Positions 53,563-62,830 of a stretch of DNA of 64,000 nucleotides are shown piece after piece. Made by a program: the position numbers and the translations under genes. This DNA is from Neoceratodus forsteri. Lineage: Eukaryota; Chordata; Ceratodontiformes; Ceratodontidae. How positions within the stretch are numbered: position 1 is the first letter of the stretch; every line of letters starts with the position of its first letter. The DNA lies in contig CM057456.1 in NCBI GenBank assembly GCA_016271365.2, positions 659,769,501 through 659,833,500 on the forward strand, written 5' to 3'. Below the pieces are notes generated by a model, which did not search any database, was not told the DNA's origin, and worked only from the letters and a program-made list of their open reading frames with translations.

Positions 53563-54340
53563 TGTGTTGAATTTTGTAGTGGCACAATAGCATCACTATA
53601 GTTAGAGCTGAGTAGGCATTTTTAAATTTTTTGTTATTTATTATGCCTTTGGGTGTGGTCCACCGGACGCTCTGCCCCCACTCTCCCCAGTCCCCCACCT
53701 CGCCCCCGGGACTTACCTCTTCCGATGATCCCACCTTGCTTGCCCCCCACGGTGGGCTCATTGTGCAGATGTGAACCCTCACGATGCCGGTACAAGATAA
53801 CTGGCAAGGATCACCTACCGACATTGCCTTCTTGACTTAACCCCCAGGGCAGGGCATGGAGTCGGATCATACCCAACGGACGACGGGAGTAGGTCGCCAT
53901 TGGAGTGCTGTGGCTGGCAAATGGGGCTGAAGGAGCGGGGTGTCATAATGATGGCCACATTTTTTAGAGCAAAGGACCCCATGGGGTCTTGACATGCAAT
54001 GATGTAAAGCGCCATCTGTCATGCCCCCAATTCTGTCAAGGCATTAAGCCTCATTTTGAAGTGCATATGCTTGTAGCTTAGCCATCTTTTGACCTAAGGA
54101 TTGCATTTTGGCATACTAACGCTTTATAGCAGAATTTCCAACTGCTCCAAATTTGGCTACATTCAGTTCAGTAGTTATAAAGGCAGAGGGGGCATCAAAA
54201 AGGTGGAAATTATGAATTTCAGGGTGCTATTTTTGCTCTGCAAAAGTTAGAAAACAGAAAAGATTTGAAATCTTCTTCCATAGAGCAACACCTTTGGAAT
54301 CCGTTGGTGTCGAGACCACTGAGAAATTTTTTTTATAGCT
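53563..54340. other. GC-rich then A/T-rich unassigned DNA
   Basis: 53640-53850 (ctctgcccccactctcccc, cgggacttacctcttccg) resembles in style the GC-rich heads at 20530 and 45800 and may be another short interspersed repeat. I could not find its ends. No coding signal is convincing. Confidence 0.4.
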
Positions 54341-54561
54341 GGGGCTACCAGCGACAACTCACATTGGTGCTGCCTATATAACGGGGGTAGCCATATCCTC
54401 CTCAGCTTTTTTCTTCTTCCCTCCTCAACTGGTTGTCAGATTGAGGAGGACACTTTCTTCAGTTTCAGCCACTGAAGCAACACTTTCTTTTTCTTTACTT
54501 TATATTGTTACTGTATGCTGAAATTGGCAACCTTAATGAAGCCCCTGCTTCTTTACCTCTC

Positions 54562-54890
54562 TCTGGGCAGCATGAAGATATTTAGAGATGAACCTCACAC
54601 TACCCATGCTTGCTGTGTGGGTTTTTTACATGATGTGAAATCCTGCATGATTTGGCATGGCTTCAACCAGGCCATGAGAAGGCACCATTGGAAGTCTTTG
54701 GAAACTTTCCTGCAGAAAACGGAGACTGCCAAACAAACAGCATCAGTGTCTGCCTTGGGCAGCTCTGGCTCACTCTACCAGATCATCTGCTGTGGACACC
54801 CAAAAGTCTCCTTGACAGGTGGCCACATTTTCATCTGCATGCCAAAAAACACCATTCATCAAAGGAAAAATCTTAAAAGTCTTCCTGGAT
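54562..54890 (+). pseudogene. DIRS Gag N-terminal Cys/His cluster
   Basis: Within the frame starting 54515, FRDEPHTTHACCVGFLHDVKSC matches the D-x-x-H-x-x-C-x-x-C-L-G-x-x-H-D-x-x-x-C cluster at the start of DIRS Gag. RRHHWKSLETFL corresponds to the following basic helix. The frame ends at a stop at 54892, immediately before the inserted CR1. Confidence 0.6.
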
Positions 54891-54894
54891 AGAG

Positions 54895-55450
54895 CATCAT
54901 AGATACATACATAGATACATAGCCAGTGTCGGCAGATAAGGGCCTACGGCCCACCCAGTCTGCCCATTTAAGCTTGTAAGTTCACTTTATGTTTTCCTAG
55001 AAGCCTATTGCCCCTTAACCCTGACCTCCAGAATTCCTTTATATCTATCCCATGCATTCTTAAATCCCGTGATTGTTTCAGCCCCCACCACTTCCTCTGG
55101 CAGGGTGTTCCACTTGTCCACCACCCATTCTGTGAAGAAATTCTTCCTCATGCTTCCTCTGAATCGTCCTCCCTCCAACTTCTTCCCATGACCTCTAGTC
55201 CTGGAACATCTTTTTAGCTTAATAATAGTGTATTCCTGCACCCTGTTCCTCCCTGTAAGATACTTGTATGTCTCTATCATATCCCCTCTCTCCCTCCTCT
55301 CCTCCAGGGAATACATATTCAATTCCTTCAACCTGTTCTCATGGGACTTGTGATACAATCTATGTATCATCTTTGTTGCCCTCCTCTGAACCTTCTCTAC
55401 TCTGTCTACGTCAATCATAGCAAACAAAGTCTCTATCCTGGTCCAGATCA
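54895..55450 (-). pseudogene. CR1 LINE C-terminus and 3' end
   Basis: The minus-strand frame 55451-55005 encodes [47 protein letters not shown] and NFFTEWVVDKWNTLPEEVV, then the 3' end with ctgggtgggccgtaggccct and a (tatgtatc)n tail at 54902-54920. It lies inside the DIRS gag. Confidence 0.9.
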
Positions 55451-55585
55451 CTGCTGACTCTCTGTGAAGGTAAGTCTCAGACCACTTTGTTGGTCTTAGT
55501 TACTAGCTCAACAGTTGTTCAGACACCAAGGTTGGGTGCAAGCTCTGGCTTGGTGGTTGTTGGTGGGATGTAGCCTATCACCAGT

Positions 55586-55806
55586 GTGTTGTAAATGGGT
55601 GCTATCCTGTCACCATTTGCTATGTTGTAAATGGGTGCTATCCTGTCACCATTTGCTATGTTGTAAATGGGTGCTATCCTGTCACCATTTGCTATGTTGT
55701 AAATGGGTGCTATCCTGTCACCATTTGCTATGTTGTAAATGGGTGCTGTCCTGTCACCATTTGCTATGTTGTAAATGGGTGCTTTCCTGTCACCATTTGC
55801 TATGTT
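55586..55806 (+). repeat. 36-bp minisatellite, six copies
   Basis: The unit gttgtaaatgggtgctatcc-tgtcaccatttgctat repeats at 36-bp spacing with one or two substitutions (ctgtcc, ctttcc). Being a multiple of three, it leaves an open frame repeating CCKWVLSCHHLL, which I regard as incidental. Confidence 0.95.
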
Positions 55807-55874
55807 GACTTCACCAGCTGGTGCTAGCTATTTCAGAGATTCTTGCCTTCCCTGCCACTGATAATTACTTTTTT

Positions 55875-56355
55875 TGTTTGCCACCTTGATTTTCTTCTCC
55901 TAATCCAGCAGCTTCCACCTGCCCCCATCACTTACCTGTCTTCAGGACTTACAGGTTAACCACACGGGAGACCTGCCTCATAGAGTTGTGTGGGGCCTGA
56001 AGAGGATGCTGAGTGAGTTGTCCTCAGGGTGTCATGTGTGTGAGATGATGTGCATATGTGCTCATGCCCAAAGCAAATGGATGTGCTGTGTCTGTCAACG
56101 CCCTCCCTGATGCCATTGCCACTCTGCTGTCCCTTCCATTGCTGTCATCCATCCCCCACTAGATGGCACTCAAAGTGCCAGGACCCTGAACCCCAACCCA
56201 CACCCCAAGGGAGGAGAAATGTCATTGGATGCTCAATCCTTCCCTCTCCCAGCTGGCACCCAAGCAGCCCTGATCTGCTTCTGAACCTAGGTTACCAGTG
56301 TTACTGGTGGTGTAGCATCCTGCACCTCAACTCACCATGCCACTGTTCTGACTAA
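55875..56355 (-). mobile_element. tRNA-headed SINE-like retroposon, copy 3 (481 bp)
   Basis: The direct repeat ATAATTACTTTTTT flanks it (55861-55874 and 56356-56369). The plus strand starts with a T run, so the A tail is at the low end. The minus-strand head has a box-A-like gtggcatggtgagttg, a box-B-like aacctaggttcagaagc and the family block ggattgagcatcc. It lies in the DIRS gag, so it is younger than that element. Confidence 0.72.
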
Positions 56356-56369
56356 ATAATTACTTTTTT

Positions 56370-56737
56370 GATGGCACAGCGTTTACCATATCTCCCATAT
56401 GGGTGCCTCTGTGTCTGCAGCCACAGCCACTGCCACTGTGCAACCTTTTCCACTGCCACAGCAGCTTTTGGCCCCTATGGAACATCCAGCCTTTCTGAGC
56501 CTGAGGGTGAGGAGGATAAATACAGTCCAGGTAGGAAGAGGACGAGCAACTTGTTTATGGGTTTGACTCTAGTTCCGCCTTATCCTCCTGCAGTGAAGAC
56601 CGTCTGGTATATACTCCCAGGTCTTCTCCTGCGGATGCCTCAATTCAGGCTCTGCTATCCCTCTTGAAGGACAAGCTAGGCTTTCTGCTGAGGAGGAGAT
56701 CTCTACTAAAAGGAATCTGTATGAATTCCTCGAGGTA
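56370..56737 (+). pseudogene. DIRS Gag middle segment
   Basis: Reads a low-complexity ATAAFGPYGTSS region, EPEGEEDKYSPG and IQALLSLLKDKLGF followed by an acidic EEEISTKR and YEFLE. DIRS Gag has an equivalent LLxxMKDxLG, E-E-E, K-x-x-Y-x-F-L element. It breaks off at gaggtacc (56737). Confidence 0.55.
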
Positions 56738-57935
56738 CCTGTCACAAACGCACTCAGTAGGTCAGGCCCTCTGCTCCTACAGTACCAACCTCCGAGAACA
56801 GTATTGCGAACAGGTAACAGACCGGGTAACTCTCTGGTCTGCTTGTAGGTCCGAATCACCTTTAGTCTCAAGTGCTGTGGGGATTCAAACTGTGAACCTT
56901 ATGCTAGCGTACCCAAATGTACAGGCTCAGAAAATCTGCTCTTCGGTGGATACCAGATATCTTTCGCCTAGGGGCACCTAACCAGGTATCCAAAATGAAC
57001 CATTGAAACTCTATAAAAGACCTTAGGTATATCCTTACCGTTTCTCAGTTTGGTAACACCATTCAAGCTTTTGAACAGTTTTGTCAAATCTTAACCCTCA
57101 ATACATCACATGCAAAAAAAGGAACTTGGAAGACCCAGGCAGTATTTGGAATAAAAGGTTTACTTAAATGGATAAAAATATGTAAAATGTAAACACAGAA
57201 CACTATATCACAAAGCATACAATCTCTTAAAAGAAAAACAAGGAAAAGTACAAACTCCTACCAACATACAGTTAGACTTTTTCTGTCTAATGTATATCTC
57301 TACCAGTGCCTTAGTTAGATCTGAGATCTTGTTTCTTAGGAGTCCAAAAAGGAATGTGTCCAAGATCAGTCACAAGTCTTAGATTAAACTGTGTCTCCAC
57401 ACACACACACACACACCTTCCATGATGTCATCCAGCTCCTCCTTTTAGAATATAAAAAATATACCAAACAGGATGGCTTATCAGGAGATGTTTTAAATAC
57501 TGTGACTTCAGCAAAAATGAATTTCCCAAATTATGACACTCTTTAATCAAGCCTTTCCTTTGATCCTGTGTGGTTTCCTGCTTTTCCAAGGATCAAAGGA
57601 GTTTATAACTTTTTAGCACCATAGTGATATAACATGCCTTCTTCCTCTAAGATGTCATAAAAGTTTACGAGACCTATATCCTGGTAGCTGGGTCAACTCT
57701 AATTAAATCAGGGAAACAGGAGACCCTTAATTATGTCTCTCTATTTTTTTTTTTTTTTATTACCTCCTGGTTTCAGGTTAATATATCCTGTTATTTCCAC
57801 TAAAACCTGAGGGGGGTGGGACATGGCACACTGACACTCACATACCACATTCTATATACAAATATCATAGAACAATCATAACCAGCTGGCCAAGCGTCAC
57901 GGTCCCCACTACTCCTTCCACGATCGTTCCTCCCT
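56738..57935. other. 1.2-kb insertion in the DIRS gag, unidentified
   Basis: Starts tgtcacaaacgcactcag and ends near aagcgtcacgg. It contains (CA)n at 57399-57415, a T15 run at 57747-57762 and A/T-rich sequence. The TG start would suit a solo LTR, but I find no matching second LTR or clear CA end, and no target duplication. Confidence 0.35.
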
Positions 57936-58650
57936 TTGACCCTGTCTTGGAGGATTCTGCTATGTCTGCTGCCTGGCACAGGCTCAGTACATTACCGGCT
58001 ATCACTTGCAGGGCATATAATCAATCAGTCATCTTTATTTTGCCAGGTGAAGCACCATTGAGAAAGACTCATTTACAAGGTGGACCTGGATTGGTCAAAA
58101 CAAGCACAATAAATAGTAATACAGTAAGGAAGCAGTTGGATAGTGCAATAACAGGTAGCATAGGTAACAATAAGCAAGCATAGTGATCAGTCCCCTTCTA
58201 CGTAGACGTTTTATACGCCCAGCCTGAAACTGAGTCAGTGGTCACTATGGCCACTCATGACAGGTCTGGGGCTCCCCATCTTATGAGCTCTTTGCCTTCT
58301 GACAAAAAAAATCCAGAAAACAGGACAGTATGGGCAAGTGGAGTTCTGTCTCACCACCATATTGGCAATTACTGAGCCTATGTGACTGAATATAAGAATA
58401 GCCTGTGGAAACACTTATCTGTTGTGGTGGATAAACTACCTGATGGCAGTGCTAAAACTATAGTCCAGCAGTGTGCTGCACATGTCATGGAGGCCAGTAA
58501 GGATTTATTTAGTTCTGCATACGACTCCTTTTGTGTGTGTCCACTCATGCAGCTGCATCTGGAACCTGCCTTCACAGGTAATGCTGGCTGTGCATTGCTG
58601 GTTTTGCCTTCAATGTTCAAAAACCAGTCCTTAACCTTTGGTGTTTTTGA
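57936..58650 (+). pseudogene. DIRS Gag C-terminal segments
   Basis: PFDPVLEDSAMSAAWHRLSTLPAITCRAYN (57936-58016) is followed after a LINE tail by a MATHDRSGAP-like segment and NPENRTVWASGVL. Frame 58382 then reads YKNSLWKHLSVVVDKLPDGSAKTIVQQCAAHV. The final part, AGFAFNVQKPVLNL, resembles the W-L-x-x-AGF-x-x-x-VQK-x-x-x-DLPF motif of DIRS Gag. Each piece agrees with the C-terminal Gag at 37140-37500. Confidence 0.6.
58017..58190 (-). repeat. LINE 3'-tail repeat in DIRS gag
   Basis: atcaatcagtcatctttattttgccaggtgaagcaccattgagaaagactcatttacaaggtggacctgg matches 50098-50170 closely. It is the best pair for this tail family. Confidence 0.7.
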
Positions 58651-58889
58651 AACATAATACCTTAAATATTAGAATGTTAAAAATTATTTCAATTTTAATG
58701 AGATTATTTTTATTTTGTGGGTGACCTCTCAAAACTGTAATATAGTCCTTGTTTGGCAACCATATTCTCATAGCTAAGGTTTTTCTGACTGCTGTTATTG
58801 TTTATCTTTATAGGGAACAGAAACCCTGATGTTTATATTTTTTAATATAATTATACATCTGTGCATGTGTGAAGTCTGGTTAATAAGCG
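58651..58889. other. Unassigned A/T-rich DNA
   Basis: No recognisable element between the DIRS gag remnant and the Penelope-like 3' end. Confidence 0.5.
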
Positions 58890-60300
58890 GAGAAATACAA
58901 AAATCCAGCACTCACCATAACCAATAAAAGCTGCTCACAGGAATATCAAATAGGTGCAGAACTGATTCAAAGTGCATAGTACAATAAAAAGTTCCAGACA
59001 CATTTCAGAACAAACAGGTTCCTTTCTCAATGGATACAGATAGACAAATGAAACACCCTTGTATACACATTATCTGCGATGTCGTACTGACATCATCACA
59101 TATAGACACAGAAGTGTTAAAGTGACAGTGAGTTAAAATGATCTAACTCATAAATAAGACAAAGAACACGTAACATTTAACATATACATTTCATTAAAAA
59201 TTTAAATATAAGGTTCTCTCTTTAATATTTTCTAAGGAGAACACCTATGCTGTGACTCTGAAATGACAAAAAGAGACATGACATTAAAAACTGACACCTT
59301 AAAAGTAGTTATGTCTGTAAACTCATTTTACATATGTGCAGATCCACTCCAATGACGGTTTCATCACTTTTTCCTTAAGTAGGGTCAAATCAAATCTATT
59401 GTTTAAACCTGGGTATTTACATGCCACCAAGGTAAACATCCAAAATCATTCCCTTTCTAAAATGCAGTTATTGTGGTCACCGCCCCTTGGATGTTTGAAT
59501 ACTTTTTCAATACCCCAAAAGAAAAAAGTATGATCACCATTTTGTTCATTCTGAGCTATGTGGTATGCTGTACCATATTTCAGGTCTCTATTTTTGATGG
59601 CTCTGCAATGTTCCCCTACTCTGGACCTAAAATTTATTTTGGTCTTCCCTATATAGAAGGCCCCACATGTACACGCAGCTCTGTATATTACACCAATGGC
59701 ATCACACGTGATGAGTTGTTTAATCTTATAAGTCTTGTCTATATGTCGATCTTTAAAAGATTTACATGTGACTATATTTTTGCAATACATGCATCTCGAG
59801 CACCTAAAACATCCCATGCTTGGTTGTAACCAAGTGCTTTCTCTTCAGGTGCCTGTCTGCTGTGGACTAAAATAACCCCTAAATTGTCAGCCTGTCTAAA
59901 AAGAGATCCTGGGAAAATTATTATGGTATTTAGCGAGATGGGAATCCCCCTGCAAGATATTCCAATTCTGTTTCACAGTCTCTACTTCTTTATTAGCATC
60001 TGTTGAAAATTAAGTTGCAAAGTTTAAAACCTCTCTGTTTGCCCTCTCCTGCTGTTTGCATCTTAAAGCTGCCTCTCTTTCTATAGGTTTCACTTCCTGA
60101 TAGGCTTTCCTAATACAGGACCTGGAGTATCCTCTCTCTATGAATCTAGTCTCCAGGTCCTGTGCTGTTATCTCAAACACAGTCTCGTAACTGCAATTTC
60201 TTTTTAATCTTAGAAATTGCCCCTTTGGAATATTTTGAGTGGCATGTTTAGGATGGCAGCTCGATGACAGAAGCAGGGTATTCCTATCACATCCTTTTCT
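58890..60300 (-). mobile_element. Penelope-like retroelement with GIY-YIG endonuclease
   Basis: Minus strand, 5' to 3': a post-RT segment (about 60300-59900) with a degraded NMPLKIFQRGNFLRLKRNCS block, an E-R-G-Y-S helix, an E-R-E-R-A-L basic region and VKQNWNILQGDSHLAKY, the equivalent of the KHW block at 905. Next is the CSRCMYCKNI cysteine linker (59800). The GIY-YIG domain follows (59720-59560), then about 550 bp of 3' UTR. RT is truncated. Confidence 0.8.
59446..59817 (-). pseudogene. GIY-YIG endonuclease domain of a Penelope-like element
   Basis: An open frame of 123 codons: CSRCMYCKNI (zinc-like linker), GVIYRAACTCGAFYIGKTK (the GIY...YIG strands, here VIY and FYIG), FRSRVGEHCRAIKNRD (conserved Arg and Glu of the helix) and YHIAQNEQNGDHTFFFWGIEKV. 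The first motif and Arg/Glu positions needed for nicking DNA appear present. It is the least damaged coding domain in this element. The minus-strand stop lies at about 59446. Confidence 0.82.
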
Positions 60301-60660
60301 AAGTTGGGGATTTGCAACGGTGGGTCAGGGAGGGAAGAGTTGGTTCTCAAGCATATCTCTTTAATGTGTACATAATATGGCCTTCTGAAACACTTTACTG
60401 GTGCTGAATAGGCTTCATCCCTAGTGAAGCTAAGTCCGAACCCCTCACCTAGGAATGTTAGAGGTTTACCAACTTTATGGCTGTCGCTAACATGTCAGCC
60501 AACCAAGGAAGAACAAGGCTATGAAAGACCAGGTGGCCCCGAAGTTCAAATTAGATATCATGTAATCCAGATGGCCCATAGATGGCTGATTTTCCAGAGA
60601 CAGACTAAATGAGGAATCCACTAAGTCGTGTAGCTAGGCTGGACTGTCAACTGTCACAAG
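60296..60660. repeat. 365-bp dispersed duplicate, copy a
   Basis: Aligns with 62466-62830: tttctaag(t/c)tggggatt, ctttaa(t/a)gt, cccttactggcgctgaatagg-like, cacctaggaatg(t/c)tagaggttt, aatccagatggcccat(a/g)gatgg and gaggaatcc. No RT motif is visible in either. It directly precedes the L1/Tx1 ORF1 on one side and the Penelope-like element on the other. Confidence 0.75.
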
Positions 60661-61400
60661 AACTGTCAACTGGATGAGATGGCAGCCATGGAGGTCCGGT
60701 CACTCCAGTGTTGGCAGGTGATGCTATGGTCCTCAAGAGGATGTTGCAGCAAGTTCCAAACAGGATCTCTAAGTTTAAATCTTCAGTTGTCGACCTGCAT
60801 GAAAAAGTGCAGAGTTTAAGCAACCGGCTATGGGACACAGATATCTTCTTGTCTTACATAGATGAAAAAACTCTAGATATGAGGCTAGAATCCTGGAGCT
60901 CAAGAAGATAGTGGGGCTGCTGTGGAACCAGGCCAAGGATGTAGAGAACAGAACCGCAGGAACAATAAAAGAAGTCTAGGCTTTCTGAAGGGGGTGAAGA
61001 GGTCAGATGCTGTTGCATTTCTACAATGGGAGCTCTCAGAAATTCTTCTGTGCAACTGGAGGCCAACTCTGGAAATGAAAAGAGTGCACAGGTCCTTGTG
61101 CACCTCCTAAAAACTGGAGGTCATCCTTCGCCCCTTCTGGTAAAGTTACTGAGGTTCTCCAAGAAGGAAAGGATTCTTGCACTGGCCAGAGAAAAAGGGC
61201 CCACTCTCCTGGAAAGACCATCGTATACTGATTTTTAATGATTACTCCTCTGAGAGGGCTGCAGAAAGAAAGGAATTTATAGCCGCTTGATGAGCCTTCT
61301 AGTTGCTGGGAGTACAGTATCAACTGCAGTACCTGGCTAAACTCAGAATTATGAGGAGTAGGGTGGTGAAAACACCTTTGAGACCCCAGAGGATGCTACC
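60661..61400 (+). pseudogene. L1/Tx1-type LINE ORF1 protein remnant
   Basis: A coiled-coil-like part (MLQQVPNRISKFKSSVVDLHEKVQSL, 60730-60830) leads to NNKRSLGFLKGVKRSDAVAFLQ (RRM-like N-terminal strand, where L1 has R-x-x-N-I-x-I-x-G-x-P-E-G). Then come MKRVHRSL, PLLVKLLRFSKKERILALAREKGP and FNDYSSERAAERKEF, the L1 ORF1p C-terminal D-Y-S motif. A GVQYQLQYLAKLRI segment ends it. ORF1p is an RNA chaperone of L1 elements. Stops and frameshifts make it dead, and no ORF2 follows. Confidence 0.75.
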
Positions 61401-61680
61401 AGGTACATCCATAAGAACTGTCCCACTGTAAACCCCCCAGCCCTAGGAGACAAATGCCTTCTTCTAAAGGTCCAGTGCCAGCCATTCACAGACAGATACC
61501 CCTTCCCCCACAAGCCCCAGTACAGACAAGACATGAACTGGTAAACCACAAGATTTAATGGAATGAGGGGGAGAGACCACATGAAATCCCTAGGTGCACA
61601 CAGCAACCATCATCCTAGAGAGCAAAGCAGGTACAAATACAACCAATGGAAAGAAAGAAGTAAGCACCTTAGCTGAAGCA
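61401..61680. other. Unassigned DNA after L1/Tx1 ORF1
   Basis: Pro/Ser-coding-like but with no recognisable domain. Contains ccccttcccccacaagcccc near 61499. No repeat partner in this window. Confidence 0.45.
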
Positions 61681-61980
61681 CTTACTTCTTTCTCTCCATT
61701 GTTTGTATGTGTTCCACAATACATACACACCACACTCATGTGATTGTATAAATGTAATTATTTGTGCAGCCAGTGGGTTGTGCATTTGGAGAAAGAGTAA
61801 TGTGCTCGGGGACAGCCTAGTTTTCAGTTGCCTTGGTGGTGCAGCCAGTCGTGCAATCAGAATGGTATTCTGGGTGGCCTGAGTTCATGTCCCAGATGAG
61901 TCACTTCTTTCTCTCGGTTGTTTGCACGTGTTCCACAATATATGCACACCGCACCCATGTGATTATATGAGCATAGCAGG
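61681..61980 (+). repeat. Duplicated unit with a tRNA-derived SINE head
   Basis: cttctttctct-ttgttt-tgtgttccacaata-acacc-cac(t/c)catgtgattatat occurs at 61685-61750 and again at 61905-61972, 224 bp apart. Between them ggtggtgcagccagtcg (61840, box-A-like) and cctgagttcatgtcccag (61880, box-B-like) form a tRNA-type pol III promoter. This suggests tandem SINE copies. Confidence 0.6.
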
Positions 61981-62465
61981 TACTCAGGCTTTTCATTGCA
62001 TGGATCGGACTCTCTGGGAGAGCCTGCTCCCAAACCAGCTGGTCAGGACAGAGACTCAGGCAATTCCCCCTTACTCCCAATATCCACCAATAAATTTGCT
62101 GTCCTGGAAGCTGAGGATTTGTGCAAGGTTGAATCACATTCTTGGGCTGACATGGCCAAAGTCACTCAACCAGCAGAATGAGGCTCGCAATGTGATTTAG
62201 ACAAGGCTGCACTAGATTGGGCTCAACCCCGGCCCCCCCAACACACAGACAGCACTTAAAACAGGATTGGAAAGCAAGCTTTCAGGTGGACAATAGGAAC
62301 TGCCGTCCAGCTCCATCAGTTAATTGTATTATATCTTTTTGGACTTGTTTGTTTCTCCTTCTTGTACTCGAGTTTCACTGTCACATAACTCAATCAGATG
62401 TAGGTAATACTATATACATAACAAAGCTGCATTCTGCTGATGTACCCTTGCTTATTTCTTTTATG
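61981..62465. other. Unassigned DNA
   Basis: Open frames exist (61922-62200, 62217-62585) but no domain is recognised. No splice sites of good quality seen. Confidence 0.45.
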
Positions 62466-62830
62466 TTCTTTTCTAAGCTGGGGATTTACAAGGGTGGTTT
62501 GGAGAGCGAAGTGTTGGTTCTTGAGCATATATCTTTAAAGTCTACATATTGTGGCCTCCCAAAACCCCTTACTGGCGCTGAATAGGTGGCATCCCTAGTC
62601 AAGCCAAGTCAAAAACACTCACCTAGGAATGCTAGAGGTTTTAGCAATTTTTATGTCTGTCTCTGAGACGCTGACCAGTCGAGGGAGAACAAGACATCAC
62701 CGACATTCAAGTTTAATATCGCATAATCCAGATGGCCCATGGATGGTTGAATTGCCAGAGACGGACTGGAGGAGGAATCCGCTGAGTCATGCAGCCAGGC
62801 CAAACTGTCAGCTGTCACAGGAAATGAGGG
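62466..62830. repeat. 365-bp dispersed duplicate, copy b
   Basis: Second copy of the segment at 60296-60660, same orientation, roughly 80% identical by eye. Confidence 0.75.

Larger units (their letters stand above)
54345..58650 (+). mobile_element. Second DIRS-type element, gag only, broken by four insertions
   Basis: Gag pieces lie at 54562-54890, 56370-56737, 57936-58016 and 58191-58650. Between them are a minus-strand CR1 (54895-55450), a 36-bp minisatellite (55586-55806), a SINE (55875-56355), an unidentified 1.2-kb insert (56738-57935) and a LINE tail (58017-58190). Once these are discounted, the pieces follow DIRS Gag order. RT, RNase H and recombinase are absent, so the 3' part was lost. 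Confidence 0.7.

Noticed and set aside
54515..54892. 125-codon ORF considered as a host gene
   Set aside because: The DEPHTTHACC cluster matches DIRS Gag and the next Gag pieces follow after the inserts.
55515..55808. 97-codon ORF with six repeats of CCKWVLSCHHLL
   Set aside because: It results from a 36-bp minisatellite whose length is divisible by three. There is no upstream or downstream coding support.
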